NCBI GenBank assembly: GCA_017994935.1
Contig: JAGOJU010000010.1
Span: forward strand, 1-64,000
DNA: 64,000 nt
Reading direction: 5' to 3'
Origin: Opitutaceae bacterium
GTDB taxonomy: Bacteria > Verrucomicrobiota > Verrucomicrobiia > Opitutales > Opitutaceae
The notes below the pieces were generated by a model. It did not search any database and had not been told where the DNA came from. It worked only from the letters and a program-made list of their open reading frames with translations. Position 1 is the first letter of the stretch; each line of letters begins with the position of its first letter. This document shows, one piece after another, positions 1 through 9,364 of the stretch. The translations under genes were made by a program, and so were the position numbers.

Positions 1-735
1 GCGTTGGCGCTGGTACTGATCTTGTTTCTGCGTGACCGGCCCGCTGATCAGATGGGAGCCTCAAGCGGCGGCTCTATCCCTGCCGAGGCACCACCGGTAC
101 GGCTGGGGGCGGCGATGCAGAGCCTGCTGGGCAATACGAATTTCCTGCTCGCGCTGCTGTACTGGGGCCTGATGGGCGCGAGCGCGTGGGCGGTCGTGGG
201 GTGGATGCCGACCTATCTCAATGAACAATTCAAGCTTGGGCAGGGGGTGGCGGGACTTTCGGCCACCGGCTATTACCAGACTGCGGCGCTTGCGGGCGTC
301 CTCGTTGGCGGCATCTGGGCGGACCGCTGGAGCCGTCGACATCCGCTTGGTCCGATCTATGTTGTCATGATTGGGGTCGCAGTGTCGGCTCCCAGCATCC
401 TTCTGGTTTCGGTGACGGACACGCTGGTCGTGGCGTTGGCGGGTTTGGTCATGTTCGGTCTGACGAAGTCCTTTGCCGATGCGAACATGATGCCGATCCT
501 GACCCTCGTGGCTGACTCCCGTTACCGGGCAACCGGATATGGCCTGCTGAACCTGTGCGCCTGCGCGGTGGGCGGAGCGGCGATCTACGCGGGCGGAGTG
601 CTGCGTGACGCCAACGTCAATGTCGTGCGCGTGTTCCAGTTCGGCGGCTTGAGTTTCATTGTGTCGCTGGCGATTCTTTTCTTTTTGCGCCCGGGGAAAT
701 CCGCACCGCAGCCTATGGCAGGGAAGAGCCATTGA
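1..735 (+). CDS. MFS transporter, C-terminal part (truncated by window start)
   Basis: The reading frame is open from the first base, so the true start lies upstream and only about the last 244 residues are visible. They hold roughly six hydrophobic segments. The cytoplasmic-loop motif GGIWADRWSRR matches the conserved MFS loop pattern G-x3-D-R-x-G-R-R in degenerate form. The final helix ends in a charged tail before the TGA at 733-735. An exported BNR protein, a TonB-dependent receptor and a GH-like propeller follow on the same strand, which suggests uptake of a sugar or sugar acid across the inner membrane. The substrate cannot be read from the sequence. MFS membership is fairly secure; the subfamily (for example hexuronate or sialic-acid type) is not. 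Confidence 0.85.
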   Translation, partial: ALALVLILFLRDRPADQMGASSGGSIPAEAPPVRLGAAMQSLLGNTNFLLALLYWGLMGASAWAVVGWMPTYLNEQFKLGQGVAGLSATGYYQTAALAGVLVGGIWADRWSRRHPLGPIYVVMIGVAVSAPSILLVSVTDTLVVALAGLVMFGLTKSFADANMMPILTLVADSRYRATGYGLLNLCACAVGGAAIYAGGVLRDANVNVVRVFQFGGLSFIVSLAILFFLRPGKSAPQPMAGKSH

Positions 736-741
736 GAAGTG

Positions 742-775
742 GGTCTCGCGAAATCTGGGAAGGCTTTGCGAGACC
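742..775. other. Stem-loop after the MFS gene
   Basis: GGTCTCGC at 742-749 pairs perfectly with GCGAGACC at 768-775 across an 18-nt loop, seven bases after the MFS stop codon. There is no T-run on either side, so it is not a canonical intrinsic terminator. It may stabilise the mRNA 3' end or attenuate read-through into the next gene. Confidence 0.4.
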
Positions 776-874
776 TATCCCGGTTGGTGGCATCATTGTG
801 CGTTGGGGCTGGTCAGGAATTGTGGCCAATAGCGTAGTTTGACAAAGCCACCCCCGAACGGCGTGAGTGCGGAT

Positions 875-2347
875 ATGCGCATCATTGCTTTTCCATCATG
901 GGTGGCTTCGTCCGTCAGGAGTGCGGGTCTAGCCCTTGGCATCGTTTCGGTAGGTTCCTGCCTAGCGTCCGCTCCGTCAGCGACGGAGCGTGGCCTGGCG
1001 AAAGTCATTCCTGGAGCCCAGCCGTTTGTGCGCTTATCGGAAGCCCCGGAAGGCAAGACCTGGGTATATCAGCTGGCACTGCCGTTTCAGCTGTCTGCGG
1101 ACAAAGCTGCCTTGTTCTGCAACGTGCGTGAGTCAGGCGCGAAGGGACTCGACTACGAGGTGGGTGTAGATGTGATCATTTTCGACGACCTTAAAAAAAG
1201 TACAGGCCTTGCGCCCATACCCGTGACCCGGGTGCACGAGGAGAAGAACCCGAATTCCAAGCCACCCGGCAAGCGTGCCTTCATGGCCAAGTATCCGGCC
1301 CGCGGAGGATTTGTCCCCCTGGGAGCAAAGCGGGACGATGGATCGCCCTTTCCTCACGCTGGCACTGGATTTGGCCTCAATCTTGCCGCGGGTTGGAATT
1401 GGGATGATCCGGATTCCACTGCCGGTTATCCTGGCTATCGCTACAAAGAGGGGCCGCCTTGGGGTACCTATACGTTCAGTGGTGCAGAGGCTTACTCCTA
1501 TTTCGAGCTTCATCAGTTTGCCTACGATGGAACCAAGTTCGAAGTGAAGTCGTCCCGGCGCGTTGCGGGGACGGATTTGCTGCCAGGCTGGGTGTTTGGG
1601 AACGGAGGCATCACCAACGCCATTTCGGACGGAGATGATCTCCTGGTGGGCATGGTCGGGGGCCGCAAAGATGCCAAGGTGAGTGGAAGCGGACTCATGC
1701 GCTGGCGTTTCCTCGAGGGCGAGTGGAAGCCTGTGGCTTACACGCCGGTGCCTGGCTGCGAGAAGTCATATGAGCCGAGCCTTGTGCGTGACCGGGATGG
1801 CAGCCTGCTCTTTCTTGCCCGCCGTGACGGCAACGACATACTCATTTGGCGTTCACAGGACGGAGGAACGACCTGGACCAAGATTATCCATGTAGGCGGC
1901 GTGGTCTCGCGAGCGCCGATCGTGCTCAATCGTGCGGTAGACGGCACCCCGTACGTGGCGGCAAATCTTTATCAGGTTTTTCTTGGGCCGCTGGACAAGA
2001 TATTTCCCAGGCTCAAGCCGGGTGGTCCCTATTCCCTTGGAGGCGGCACTCGGAATGCGGTTTACCTTTGGCCGCTCAACAACGAGCGCAATGGGCTGGG
2101 GATCCCTCTGAAGGTACGTGACTGCCTCGAGGAATGGGGGCCACCGTCAAGTGGGTCCGCCTGGATGGTGGACCATCCCATCGCGGCTCCGCTGCGGCTG
2201 GCGGATGGACGCTGGCACAATGTGCTGGTCACACGCATTCGAGATTTTGCGGAGAGCAACTATGCGGCTCCGCCCACGAAGCGCACCGGCACTTATCTTG
2301 ACGAGGTCGTTTCACGAGGAGAGCCCGTGCCAGTTTGGAATTTTTGA
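875..2347 (+). CDS. Secreted BNR/sialidase-like beta-propeller protein
   Basis: The protein has about 490 residues from the ATG at 875, chosen because a signal peptide begins there (MRIIAFPS, then a hydrophobic stretch ending GSCLASA). VGSC could act as a lipobox, so a lipoprotein is possible. An Asp-box, SQDGGTTW, lies at about residues 327-334, and nearby text such as SLVRDRDGSLLFLARRDG resembles the repeated blades of BNR/sialidase propellers. Only one good Asp-box is visible and I could not identify the sialidase arginine triad, so enzymatic sialidase activity is not claimed. It probably acts in the periplasm or at the cell surface on a glycan handled by the neighbouring transporter and TonB receptor. 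The 139-nt gap before it leaves room for its own promoter. Confidence 0.7.
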   Translation: MRIIAFPSWVASSVRSAGLALGIVSVGSCLASAPSATERGLAKVIPGAQPFVRLSEAPEGKTWVYQLALPFQLSADKAALFCNVRESGAKGLDYEVGVDVIIFDDLKKSTGLAPIPVTRVHEEKNPNSKPPGKRAFMAKYPARGGFVPLGAKRDDGSPFPHAGTGFGLNLAAGWNWDDPDSTAGYPGYRYKEGPPWGTYTFSGAEAYSYFELHQFAYDGTKFEVKSSRRVAGTDLLPGWVFGNGGITNAISDGDDLLVGMVGGRKDAKVSGSGLMRWRFLEGEWKPVAYTPVPGCEKSYEPSLVRDRDGSLLFLARRDGNDILIWRSQDGGTTWTKIIHVGGVVSRAPIVLNRAVDGTPYVAANLYQVFLGPLDKIFPRLKPGGPYSLGGGTRNAVYLWPLNNERNGLGIPLKVRDCLEEWGPPSSGSAWMVDHPIAAPLRLADGRWHNVLVTRIRDFAESNYAAPPTKRTGTYLDEVVSRGEPVPVWNF

Positions 2348-2503
2348 GCGGCCTCGATTCCTATGCCGGTGCGGTTCCCCGCGTCCGGGCAGAGGGCAAA
2401 TAATGTGACAAGTTTTAAAGCTTTGTCCGGGTTGGGCCGGGCAGGCAAGCCTCTCTCACGTCGAGAGCCGCAAGAACAATCACCTTCAACCCCACCGCAA
2501 GCT

Positions 2504-5500
2504 ATGAAAAAAACGTCTACGAGGTTCCGCTTTTCATTCTCACCTCCGGGCAACAGACTCCTATTCGGATTTGGCGTTCTTTGGGTGTCGATGTTCGGAC
2601 TGATCATGACTGTCCATGCGCAAAGCCGAACGGGCGATGAAGCCGGTGTGGTGACTGGGCGGGTATTGAGCCGGTTGACCGGGAGCTACCTTCCCAATGC
2701 GCACGTGACAGTGGAAGGAAGCGCACAGGATACGGTCACCGATGCCAACGGCAACTACCGCCTGACCGGCGTGCCCACCGGGACCCAGCGTGTCACCGCC
2801 CATTACATCGGTCTAGCCAGCGTGACGGGCACGGTGCAGGTGGAGGCCGGCCGGGCCATGCCGCTGGACTTTGAACTGGATCGCACCACCGGGCTGATCT
2901 CCACGGAGGAAGACAGGACACTGGTGCTGGAAAAATTCGAGGTGTTGTCGGACCGCGAAGAGAGCGCTGTCCAGCGCGCGCTGAATCAGCAGCGCCAGGC
3001 GCCCAACATCAAGAATGTCGTGGCCTACGACGAGTTTCCCACGCCAGGTGACGATAACATCGGCGACTACATGCGTTTCATTCCTGGTCTTTCAGTCATC
3101 TATTCCGGCCGTGCGGCGACGGACGCGCAAATCCGCGGTCTTCCGTCGGACACATCGAGCATCACGGTGGACGGCCTGGCCCTCTCGAGCGCCGGCATCA
3201 CCGACTCAAGCCGATCCGTGAACCTGCTGGGTGTGCCGACGGCGAATATCGCCACCATCGAAGTCACGAAAGTGCCCACGCCCGATATGCCGGCGCACGG
3301 TCTTGGCGGCTCCATCAACATCACGATGAAAAGCGGCTTCGAGCGCACCAAGCCGCTCTTCACCTATGATGTCAACACGGCCTTCGATCCCGGCTTGGGC
3401 GTCAAAAAGCGGACTATGCCGGGCGATTTCATCAGCGGCCGGCCGGTGCGCCCCTCGTTCAGCCTCGGCTACATTTTCCCGGTCAACAAGTCGCTTTCGA
3501 TCACGGTGAATCTGGCGCAGAAGAACACCTATTCGGAACCGGTCACCGGGGTGGTGACCTATGACCTGGCCAGAGGTCTGCCGGTCAACACCTCGATGAG
3601 CACTGGCTATCAGTCGGTGACGGTCGATACCGCCCGCGTGGGCGTGGATTGGAAGCTTGGCAGCAAGCACATTTTTGGCACCAGCTATTCCTTTCGCGAG
3701 CGTCTGGCCGAACAGGCCACGCCGACGCTGACGGCCACTTTTGGCACCGGGGCGACCGGCGACGCCACGTCCGCCATAGGCGCAGCGGGCGGCGTGGGTA
3801 CGCTTAGTCAGACCGGCACGTGGGAAACCCTCGAGAACACCACCCGGCACACGGATTTCAAATACAAGTACCTGGGCGACGACTGGAAGATCGATTTTGG
3901 CGCGAGCTATTCGGACTCGGAATTCGTCTGGCCGGATCAGGAGGAGCTCGGCTACCTCGGCGGCAGCATGACTATTTCCACGGCCGGGACGACCCGGATC
4001 AACGAGACCAATATCAACAGCGGCGCCAGTACACCGGCCGGGATGCTCGGCAGCTTGGAAGCGTTCAACCGCAACGGGACTCCTATTGCCTTCGGCGACG
4101 CGGGCCTCTATTACCTCACGACTTTCAGGTCCGTCGATCGGAGCAACGAGGTCAAGAAAGGCCAGATGCGCCTCGATGCACGGCGTGATTTCAGGACCGT
4201 CGTCCCCCTCACGATGCGCGCCGGCTTAGCCTGGTCTTCAGAGAATCAGGAAGTAGCCAACAATAGCAAAGTTTATACGTTTCGCTCCGGTCAGTCGGCC
4301 GCTGTCCGGACAGCCTCGAATTACGATGTGATCGATCCTACGTTCACAAACGAAGTCTATGGACAGACAAAAACGTGGGGCAGCAACGCAAAGCTCTACG
4401 ATCTCATGCTGGCCCATCCCGAGTATTTTGCACAGACGGTAGGGGATCAGTCTACGGATTGGCAGACCAGGGTGAATGGGAACAAGGCATTCAAAGAGGA
4501 AATCTCCGCCGCCTATCTGCGGCTCGACACGCGCCTCCTCAAGAACCGCCTGTGGTTGGCCGGCGGCTTGCGTTATGAGCGGACGGAGGACTATGGTGAA
4601 GGCCCCTTGGTGGACCCGACCCTGCAATATCAGCGCAATGCGGATGGCAGCTTGGCGCGCACCTCCGCCGGGGCGTTCATCCCCATCACCACGAACGCGC
4701 TGGAAGTGTCCAAGCTCATCTACGTTGAACGTGGCACCAAACAAAAGACCACCTACGATGGACTCTTTCCGAGTTTGAACGCCACGTATACCCTCGCCAG
4801 TGATCTGTTGTTGCGCGCCGGTTATGCCCGCACCATTGGTCGTCCGAACCTGCCCTATATCATTCCCGGCATCACCTATGGCGCCCGGTCGGCGGCCACC
4901 AACACTCAGACCATCACGGTGGTGAACAGCCGGTTGAAGCCCTGGACGGCGGACAACTACGACCTTTCGCTCGAATCCTACCTGTTCAAAGGCGGCTTCG
5001 GCTCAATCGGTATCTTTCAGAAGGACATCTCGAATTTCTTCCTGGCCACGAGCGAGCAGGCCACACCCGAGCGCTTGGCCGAACTCGGCATCGTTTCCGA
5101 GCCGGGAGACGATGTCTTCTACAGCATCGTGACTCGGGCCAACGGTGGCGATGCTCGCGTGCGCGGCTTCGAGTTCTCCTATCGGCAGAAGCTGTTCTTC
5201 CTGCCCAAATGGGCGAGCGGGTTGGAGGCGTTCGCGAACTACACCCGTTCTGAACTGGATGGCTCCACCACGTCGGACTTCACGGGTTTCAACCCGGAAA
5301 CCCTGAGCTATGGCGTAAACCTCATCCGCAAGCGCTTCGTGGTGAAGTTCAACGCCACCCAGCAGGGCGAGACCAAGCGCTTGGCCGTGGCGCAGAGCGC
5401 AACCATTCCCGTGGGCACTTATCAGTATCAGGGCGCGCTCAAGCGCTTTGTGCTGAGCGCGGAGTATCGGATCAACAAGAAGCTCTCGGTCTATGCCAAC

Positions 5501-5638
5501 TGGAGCGACTTCAATGATCCGGACGGCTATGTCGACATTCAGAAACGCTATACCGACGACACACCCGCTGCATTGCGTGGCTATCGGATTGCAGCGTGGG
5601 GGCAGTCGCTGGCTGTCGGCTTCAAAGGAAGGTTCTAA
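2504..5638 (+). CDS. TonB-dependent receptor with carboxypeptidase-regulatory N-domain
   Basis: The product has 1044 residues from the ATG at 2504. This start was chosen because MKKTSTRFRF begins a clear signal peptide with cleavage near residue 39 (TVHA/QS). Residues about 47-127 form a CarboxypepD_reg-like beta-sandwich (GVVTGRVLS, DANGNYRLTGVPTG). The plug lies at about 155-285 (NIGDYMRFIPGLSVIY, QIRGLPSDTSSITVDG). The rest is a long outer-membrane barrel ending in aromatic-rich strands and a terminal Phe (LAVGFKGRF). Such receptors import oligosaccharides or other large ligands in TonB-dependent fashion. No SusD-like partner is encoded nearby, as is usual outside Bacteroidota. The flanking BNR and GH-like proteins point to a carbohydrate ligand. 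Its length matches the large verrucomicrobial receptors. Confidence 0.93.
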   Translation: MKKTSTRFRFSFSPPGNRLLFGFGVLWVSMFGLIMTVHAQSRTGDEAGVVTGRVLSRLTGSYLPNAHVTVEGSAQDTVTDANGNYRLTGVPTGTQRVTAHYIGLASVTGTVQVEAGRAMPLDFELDRTTGLISTEEDRTLVLEKFEVLSDREESAVQRALNQQRQAPNIKNVVAYDEFPTPGDDNIGDYMRFIPGLSVIYSGRAATDAQIRGLPSDTSSITVDGLALSSAGITDSSRSVNLLGVPTANIATIEVTKVPTPDMPAHGLGGSINITMKSGFERTKPLFTYDVNTAFDPGLGVKKRTMPGDFISGRPVRPSFSLGYIFPVNKSLSITVNLAQKNTYSEPVTGVVTYDLARGLPVNTSMSTGYQSVTVDTARVGVDWKLGSKHIFGTSYSFRERLAEQATPTLTATFGTGATGDATSAIGAAGGVGTLSQTGTWETLENTTRHTDFKYKYLGDDWKIDFGASYSDSEFVWPDQEELGYLGGSMTISTAGTTRINETNINSGASTPAGMLGSLEAFNRNGTPIAFGDAGLYYLTTFRSVDRSNEVKKGQMRLDARRDFRTVVPLTMRAGLAWSSENQEVANNSKVYTFRSGQSAAVRTASNYDVIDPTFTNEVYGQTKTWGSNAKLYDLMLAHPEYFAQTVGDQSTDWQTRVNGNKAFKEEISAAYLRLDTRLLKNRLWLAGGLRYERTEDYGEGPLVDPTLQYQRNADGSLARTSAGAFIPITTNALEVSKLIYVERGTKQKTTYDGLFPSLNATYTLASDLLLRAGYARTIGRPNLPYIIPGITYGARSAATNTQTITVVNSRLKPWTADNYDLSLESYLFKGGFGSIGIFQKDISNFFLATSEQATPERLAELGIVSEPGDDVFYSIVTRANGGDARVRGFEFSYRQKLFFLPKWASGLEAFANYTRSELDGSTTSDFTGFNPETLSYGVNLIRKRFVVKFNATQQGETKRLAVAQSATIPVGTYQYQGALKRFVLSAEYRINKKLSVYANWSDFNDPDGYVDIQKRYTDDTPAALRGYRIAAWGQSLAVGFKGRF

Positions 5639-5666
5639 CCCGCATCATCCCCACTTTCAGCTTGCT

Positions 5667-7238
5667 ATGAATCTCACCGGCTTGAAACCGATTTCTTTCA
5701 TGCTGGCCATGGCTGCGGCCGGCGCCAACCCGGTCCACGCCGCAGGCGTGTCGCCGATCGACATCGGCTCGCGGCGCGAGCTGTTCGTGGACGATTTCCT
5801 GATCGACCACCTTTCGGGAGGCGCCGGGTTGCGTCTGCATCACCCGGAGATACGAGAGATTGTTCTCGTGCTCGACGCGCCATGGGAAGGCAGCGGGAGC
5901 AGCGGTTACCACAGCGTGTTTCGCGACGGTGATCTCTACCGGATGTATTACAAAGGGTGGCATATCGGCTTCGACACCCAGCAGAAAAAGATTCGCCCTG
6001 CGGTTTCCACGATGTGCTATGCCGAAAGCACGGACGGCATTCACTGGAAGAAGCCCTCGCTTGGGCTCGTCGAGTTCAAGGGATCGAAGGACAACAACAT
6101 CGTCCTCATGGACGGCCTTATTGAAGGCAAGCGGATGGTCGCCGGCGTGACGGGGATCATCAAGGATGAGAATCCGGCCGCCAGCCCGGACGCGCGCTAC
6201 AAGGCTTTTACCCTCACCACTCACCCCCAGCCCAAGGGTATGCTGCCGCTGAAATCGGCGGACGGTTTGCGCTGGGTGCCGATGGCCGGCAAGCCGGTCA
6301 TCACCAACGGCGCCTTTGACAATCAGAACCTGGCCTTCTGGAGCCCGTCGGAAAGAAGGTACCGCGCCTACTGGCGCTGGTTTGCCCATGGAGACAACAA
6401 TACGGCGACCGCCAACCCGATTGGGGTGCGTGCGATCCGCACGGCGACGTCGCGGGACTTTCTCCATTGGGAGGAGGAGGCCGACGTCGCCTATGTGAAT
6501 TCACCCGAGGAGGCCCTCTACACGACGCCGATCATTCCCTATGCGCGGGCTCCGCATATTCTGATCGGTTTCCCCATGCGCTACATCGAGCGGGTTGTGC
6601 CGACCTCGCAGGAGGCGCTGCCCGAGCCCGAGCATCGGGCGCTGCGGAAATCCATCAATCCGCGTTATGGTACAGCCATCACCGAGGGTCTGTTCATGGC
6701 GAGTCGCGACGGCGTCAAGTTCAAGCGCTGGAACGAGGCGTTTCTCCGTCCGGGCATCGAACGTCCGGGTACCTGGAACTACGGTCATCAGGCTCTTTCC
6801 TGGCCTCCCGTGGAAACCAAGTCGGCGCTGGAAGGCGCGCCGAACGAACTGTCGTTCTACGCGCCGGAGAGTTATTGGACGGGCGACAGCAGCGAGGTGC
6901 GTCGCTATACGCTGCGCCTCGATGGGTTTGTTTCGGCGTCAGCCCCGATGAAAGGAGGGGAACTGGTCACCAAGCCGCTGCGGTTTTCAGGCAGGGAACT
7001 ATCGTTGAATTTTTCGAGTTCGGCGGCGGGCGAGGTCCGGGTGGAGATCCAGGACACAGCTGGCCGCCCCTTGCCGGGCTACTCGCTGGAGGAATGTCCG
7101 CCGATCTTTGGCGACACGATCGATCGCACGGTGGTGTGGCAGGGAGGCAAGGATGTCGGCGCGCTCGCGGGTAAGCCGGTCCGGCTGCGTTTTGTGCTGA
7201 AGGACGCGGATGTCTTTTCGTTCAAATTCCAGGAGTAG
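5667..7238 (+). CDS. Exported GH32/GH43-like five-bladed propeller protein
   Basis: This 523-residue protein starts at the ATG at 5667, 28 nt after the TonB receptor stop, where a signal peptide begins (MNLTGLKPISFMLAMAAAGA). Just after the signal is the text IDIGSRRELFVDDFLIDHL, typical of uncharacterised planctomycete and verrucomicrobial proteins related to glycosyl hydrolase families 32/43. Blade-like segments follow (LYRMYYKGWH, MCYAESTDGIHWKKP, RDFLHWEEE, GLFMASRDGVKFKRW), and the last 100 residues look like a beta-sandwich. The spacing implies co-transcription with the receptor, so it probably processes or binds the same glycan in the periplasm. Catalytic residues were not assigned, and a binding role remains possible. 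Confidence 0.75.
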   Translation: MNLTGLKPISFMLAMAAAGANPVHAAGVSPIDIGSRRELFVDDFLIDHLSGGAGLRLHHPEIREIVLVLDAPWEGSGSSGYHSVFRDGDLYRMYYKGWHIGFDTQQKKIRPAVSTMCYAESTDGIHWKKPSLGLVEFKGSKDNNIVLMDGLIEGKRMVAGVTGIIKDENPAASPDARYKAFTLTTHPQPKGMLPLKSADGLRWVPMAGKPVITNGAFDNQNLAFWSPSERRYRAYWRWFAHGDNNTATANPIGVRAIRTATSRDFLHWEEEADVAYVNSPEEALYTTPIIPYARAPHILIGFPMRYIERVVPTSQEALPEPEHRALRKSINPRYGTAITEGLFMASRDGVKFKRWNEAFLRPGIERPGTWNYGHQALSWPPVETKSALEGAPNELSFYAPESYWTGDSSEVRRYTLRLDGFVSASAPMKGGELVTKPLRFSGRELSLNFSSSAAGEVRVEIQDTAGRPLPGYSLEECPPIFGDTIDRTVVWQGGKDVGALAGKPVRLRFVLKDADVFSFKFQE

Positions 7239-7469
7239 CAAGGCAGGGGCGGTTCAAAGTGAGTGTGACCGCGGTAGCAGCCTGCTGGCAAAGGACAGGA
7301 CAGTTTATCACTAGCCGACCTTGGCCTGCGGCGCCAATCTTGAGCGTCGCCTTGCCGCCGGCATTTCCGTGGTCTGGATCAATTGCCGCTACACCACGCA
7401 GACAAACCTCGCCGGGCAAGCAGGAGAAGGACGGGAGTTTTCCCCGCCGTGCAGAGTTTTAACAGTCGG

Positions 7470-7886
7470 TCAGGCGAGAATCGGGACACCGGCGGCTTTC
7501 GCGGCTGCGGTCAGTTTTTTGTCGGTGGTGGCGAGACTTGCGCCGCAACGCATGGCGAGTTCGAGGTAAGCGGCGTCATAGATGGTGAGATCATATTGAC
7601 GGGCAAGCGCGGTCGTATCGCTCCATGCCCGGCGGGTCGTCTCATCGTCGTTTGACACTTGCAGCGCGGCGACCAGCCCCAAGGCCTCGGTGAGGTCAGC
7701 CTGTGAAACGCGTTTGCGACGTTCGGCCATGATCAGCCCATTGGCCACCTCAACCCCCCAATGAGCCGGAACGAAAACCTGTGCGCCCTTTTCCAGAGCC
7801 GCGAGTGCTTTCATCGGTGCCTTCCCCTGCTCATCCTTGAGCAGAAACCCCAGCGTGGTGGAGCCGTCGATCACCAGTGCGTCCAT
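7470..7886 (-). CDS. PIN-domain toxin (VapC-like)
   Basis: The product has 138 residues and a PIN-fold layout. An early acidic residue follows the first strand (ALVIDGSTTLGFLL), conserved Glu occurs in VEVANGL, and the C-terminal acidic pair lies in YDLTIYDAAYLELA and LATTDKKL. These are the metal-binding positions of Mg2+-dependent PIN ribonucleases. Its ATG (complement of 7884-7886) begins two bases after the antitoxin stop, so the two are cotranscribed and probably translationally coupled. Family knowledge suggests cleavage of tRNA or rRNA when unbound. The actual target is unknown. Confidence 0.87.
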   Translation of the reverse strand: MDALVIDGSTTLGFLLKDEQGKAPMKALAALEKGAQVFVPAHWGVEVANGLIMAERRKRVSQADLTEALGLVAALQVSNDDETTRRAWSDTTALARQYDLTIYDAAYLELAMRCGASLATTDKKLTAAAKAAGVPILA

Positions 7887-7888
7887 CG

Positions 7889-8140
7889 TCAGATGCGGCG
7901 GCCGGCTTCAATCAGATCACGCGCAGTCTCGCCTTGGGGCAGGGAAAGACGAGCCCGCAGCCTCCGGATCCTGGCGAATACCTCCCGTTTCGCCGGCGTG
8001 GGGGCTTGGATGGGAATCAGGCGGGCGACAGGACGCTCATGCTTGGTAATGACGACTTCACGCCCGCGGGCGACGAAATCGAGCAACGCGGGGAGCGTAG
8101 TTTTGGCCTCGTAGGCTCCGACTGTCTTGGTCGCAGACAT
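7889..8140 (-). CDS. Phd/YefM-type antitoxin
   Basis: This 83-residue protein opens with TVGAYEAKTTLPALLDFV and continues REVVITKHERPVARLIP. That is the Phd/YefM N-terminal DNA-binding fold, in which the EAK...L...V core and the I-T-K-H-x-R-P-V-A strand are diagnostic. The basic, helical C-terminus (ARIRRLRARLSL) is the expected toxin-binding tail. It lies directly upstream of the PIN toxin. Repeated ACTGGTCT boxes 13-32 bases before its start are a plausible autoregulatory operator. Confidence 0.87.
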   Translation of the reverse strand: MSATKTVGAYEAKTTLPALLDFVARGREVVITKHERPVARLIPIQAPTPAKREVFARIRRLRARLSLPQGETARDLIEAGRRI

Positions 8141-8150
8141 GAAATAATTA

Positions 8151-8172
8151 AGACTGGTCTAAGAACTGGTCT
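8151..8172 (-). promoter_or_regulatory. Candidate operator of the first toxin-antitoxin pair
   Basis: ACTGGTCT occurs twice, at 8153-8160 and 8165-8172, spaced 12 bp (about one helical turn). The first copy is part of AGAC-TG-GTCT, which has palindromic arms. The boxes lie just upstream of the antitoxin ATG at 8140 in an AT-richer stretch. Phd/YefM proteins are known to repress their own operons at short repeats like this, so the operator role is an inference from position. Confidence 0.4.
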
Positions 8173-8272
8173 GAATGACAGAAAAGTCAAGATCAGGCGT
8201 CTCACGCCGCCATGAGCCAATTTCCACAATGGTACGTTGAGGGACGCGTTTCTCAGACTCTTTCGGTAAAAT

Positions 8273-9364
8273 CTATTCGCCCAGATCGGGCGGTGGCGTT
8301 GCCGTTGTCGGGGCGACTTTGACGGATCGGCCGGTTTGCGAGGAGAGTTCGGCGGCTTCGATGACGCGGGCGGTGCGCAGGGCATCGGCGAGCGTGGAGG
8401 GCGGGGCGGCCCGGCCCTCGGTGGCGGCGATGAACCACCGGATGAACGCTTCGCCAAAGACACCTCCATAGGACGTGGAATCCGGGAGGTTGAAGCTTTC
8501 CTGGCGAATCGCGGCCTGGCCTTGCTGGGGAGGCGCTTCGATCTGCAGTTGGGGATCCAGGCTCGGCCAGACGATCCGGCCCTGGCGGCTGTTGAAGGCC
8601 AGATAGGAGTCGTAGCCTTTGGCATTGACGTAACCCTGTCCGCTGAATGCGAGGCTGTAGCTGGCGTGGAATGTGCCGATAGCCCCTGAACGGAATTTCA
8701 ACGCCAGGGTCGCGGTATCTTCCACGTCGATCGCCTCGCCGGAGAGCGTGCCCAGGTAGCCGCAGACCTCCGTGATTTCGTCGTCGGGCACATGATGAAG
8801 AAGGTCGAGACAGTGACAACCCAGCCAAAGGAGAATACCACCCCCGGAAAGCGGGCGATGGAACAGCCAATGCTCGGGATTTCGAAAGCGAACTTGGGTG
8901 GTCAGGAACCGACACTCCATCGACGTGAGTTTGCCCAGCTTCTCCACCCGGAGTAGCTTGCGTGCTGCTACCATGCAGGGATGAGCGCGACGGGAATAGA
9001 GCACCGAGGCAACCACACCCTTGCGGGCCGCGGCCTCCTGGAGCGACTGAATCTCCGCGGAGGTCAGCGCGGCGGGTTTTTCGGAAAGCAGAGGAATGCC
9101 GGCAGCGATGACCCGCTGGGCCACAGCGGCCGCCTGGTCGTGCCGCACGCAGACTAGGGCGAACTGCAACCCCGGCTGGTCGAGGGCCTGGTCCAGGCTG
9201 GCGGTGGTCAGCGTCACCTTGGGACGCTGGGCCAGCTTGGTTTTGGCGGCCAGAAGAGGGTCGGAATCCCACAAAACGATGCCGGTGATCTCCGGCATGT
9301 TGATAAACGTGGTCACCAAAATGGCGGAGTGGGGGTGAGAGAGTCCGAGCAGGGCGACGCGCAT
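8273..9364 (-). CDS. Gfo/Idh/MocA family oxidoreductase
   Basis: The product has 363 residues from the ATG complementary to 9362-9364, chosen because the Rossmann strand starts there (MRVALLGLSHPHSA). The first loop is unusual: it reads G-L-S-H-P-H rather than the common G-x-G-x2-G/A. The family Lys-Pro motif is present (LLSEKPAALT). The C-terminal alpha/beta substrate domain includes GGGILLWLGCHCLDLL, which fits the family position of the catalytic histidine. There is no signal peptide, so the enzyme is cytoplasmic and probably oxidises or reduces a sugar or inositol derivative with NAD(P). The gene stands alone between two toxin-antitoxin pairs on the same strand. Substrate unknown. Confidence 0.88.
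   Translation of the reverse strand: MRVALLGLSHPHSAILVTTFINMPEITGIVLWDSDPLLAAKTKLAQRPKVTLTTASLDQALDQPGLQFALVCVRHDQAAAVAQRVIAAGIPLLSEKPAALTSAEIQSLQEAAARKGVVASVLYSRRAHPCMVAARKLLRVEKLGKLTSMECRFLTTQVRFRNPEHWLFHRPLSGGGILLWLGCHCLDLLHHVPDDEITEVCGYLGTLSGEAIDVEDTATLALKFRSGAIGTFHASYSLAFSGQGYVNAKGYDSYLAFNSRQGRIVWPSLDPQLQIEAPPQQGQAAIRQESFNLPDSTSYGGVFGEAFIRWFIAATEGRAAPPSTLADALRTARVIEAAELSSQTGRSVKVAPTTATPPPDLGE

Noticed and set aside
2300..2503. Earlier start of the TonB receptor at 2363
   Set aside because: It would put about 47 non-hydrophobic residues before a good signal peptide.
7239..7469. Small open frames behind the GH-like propeller
   Set aside because: The translations show no domain and would overlap on both strands; treated as intergenic.
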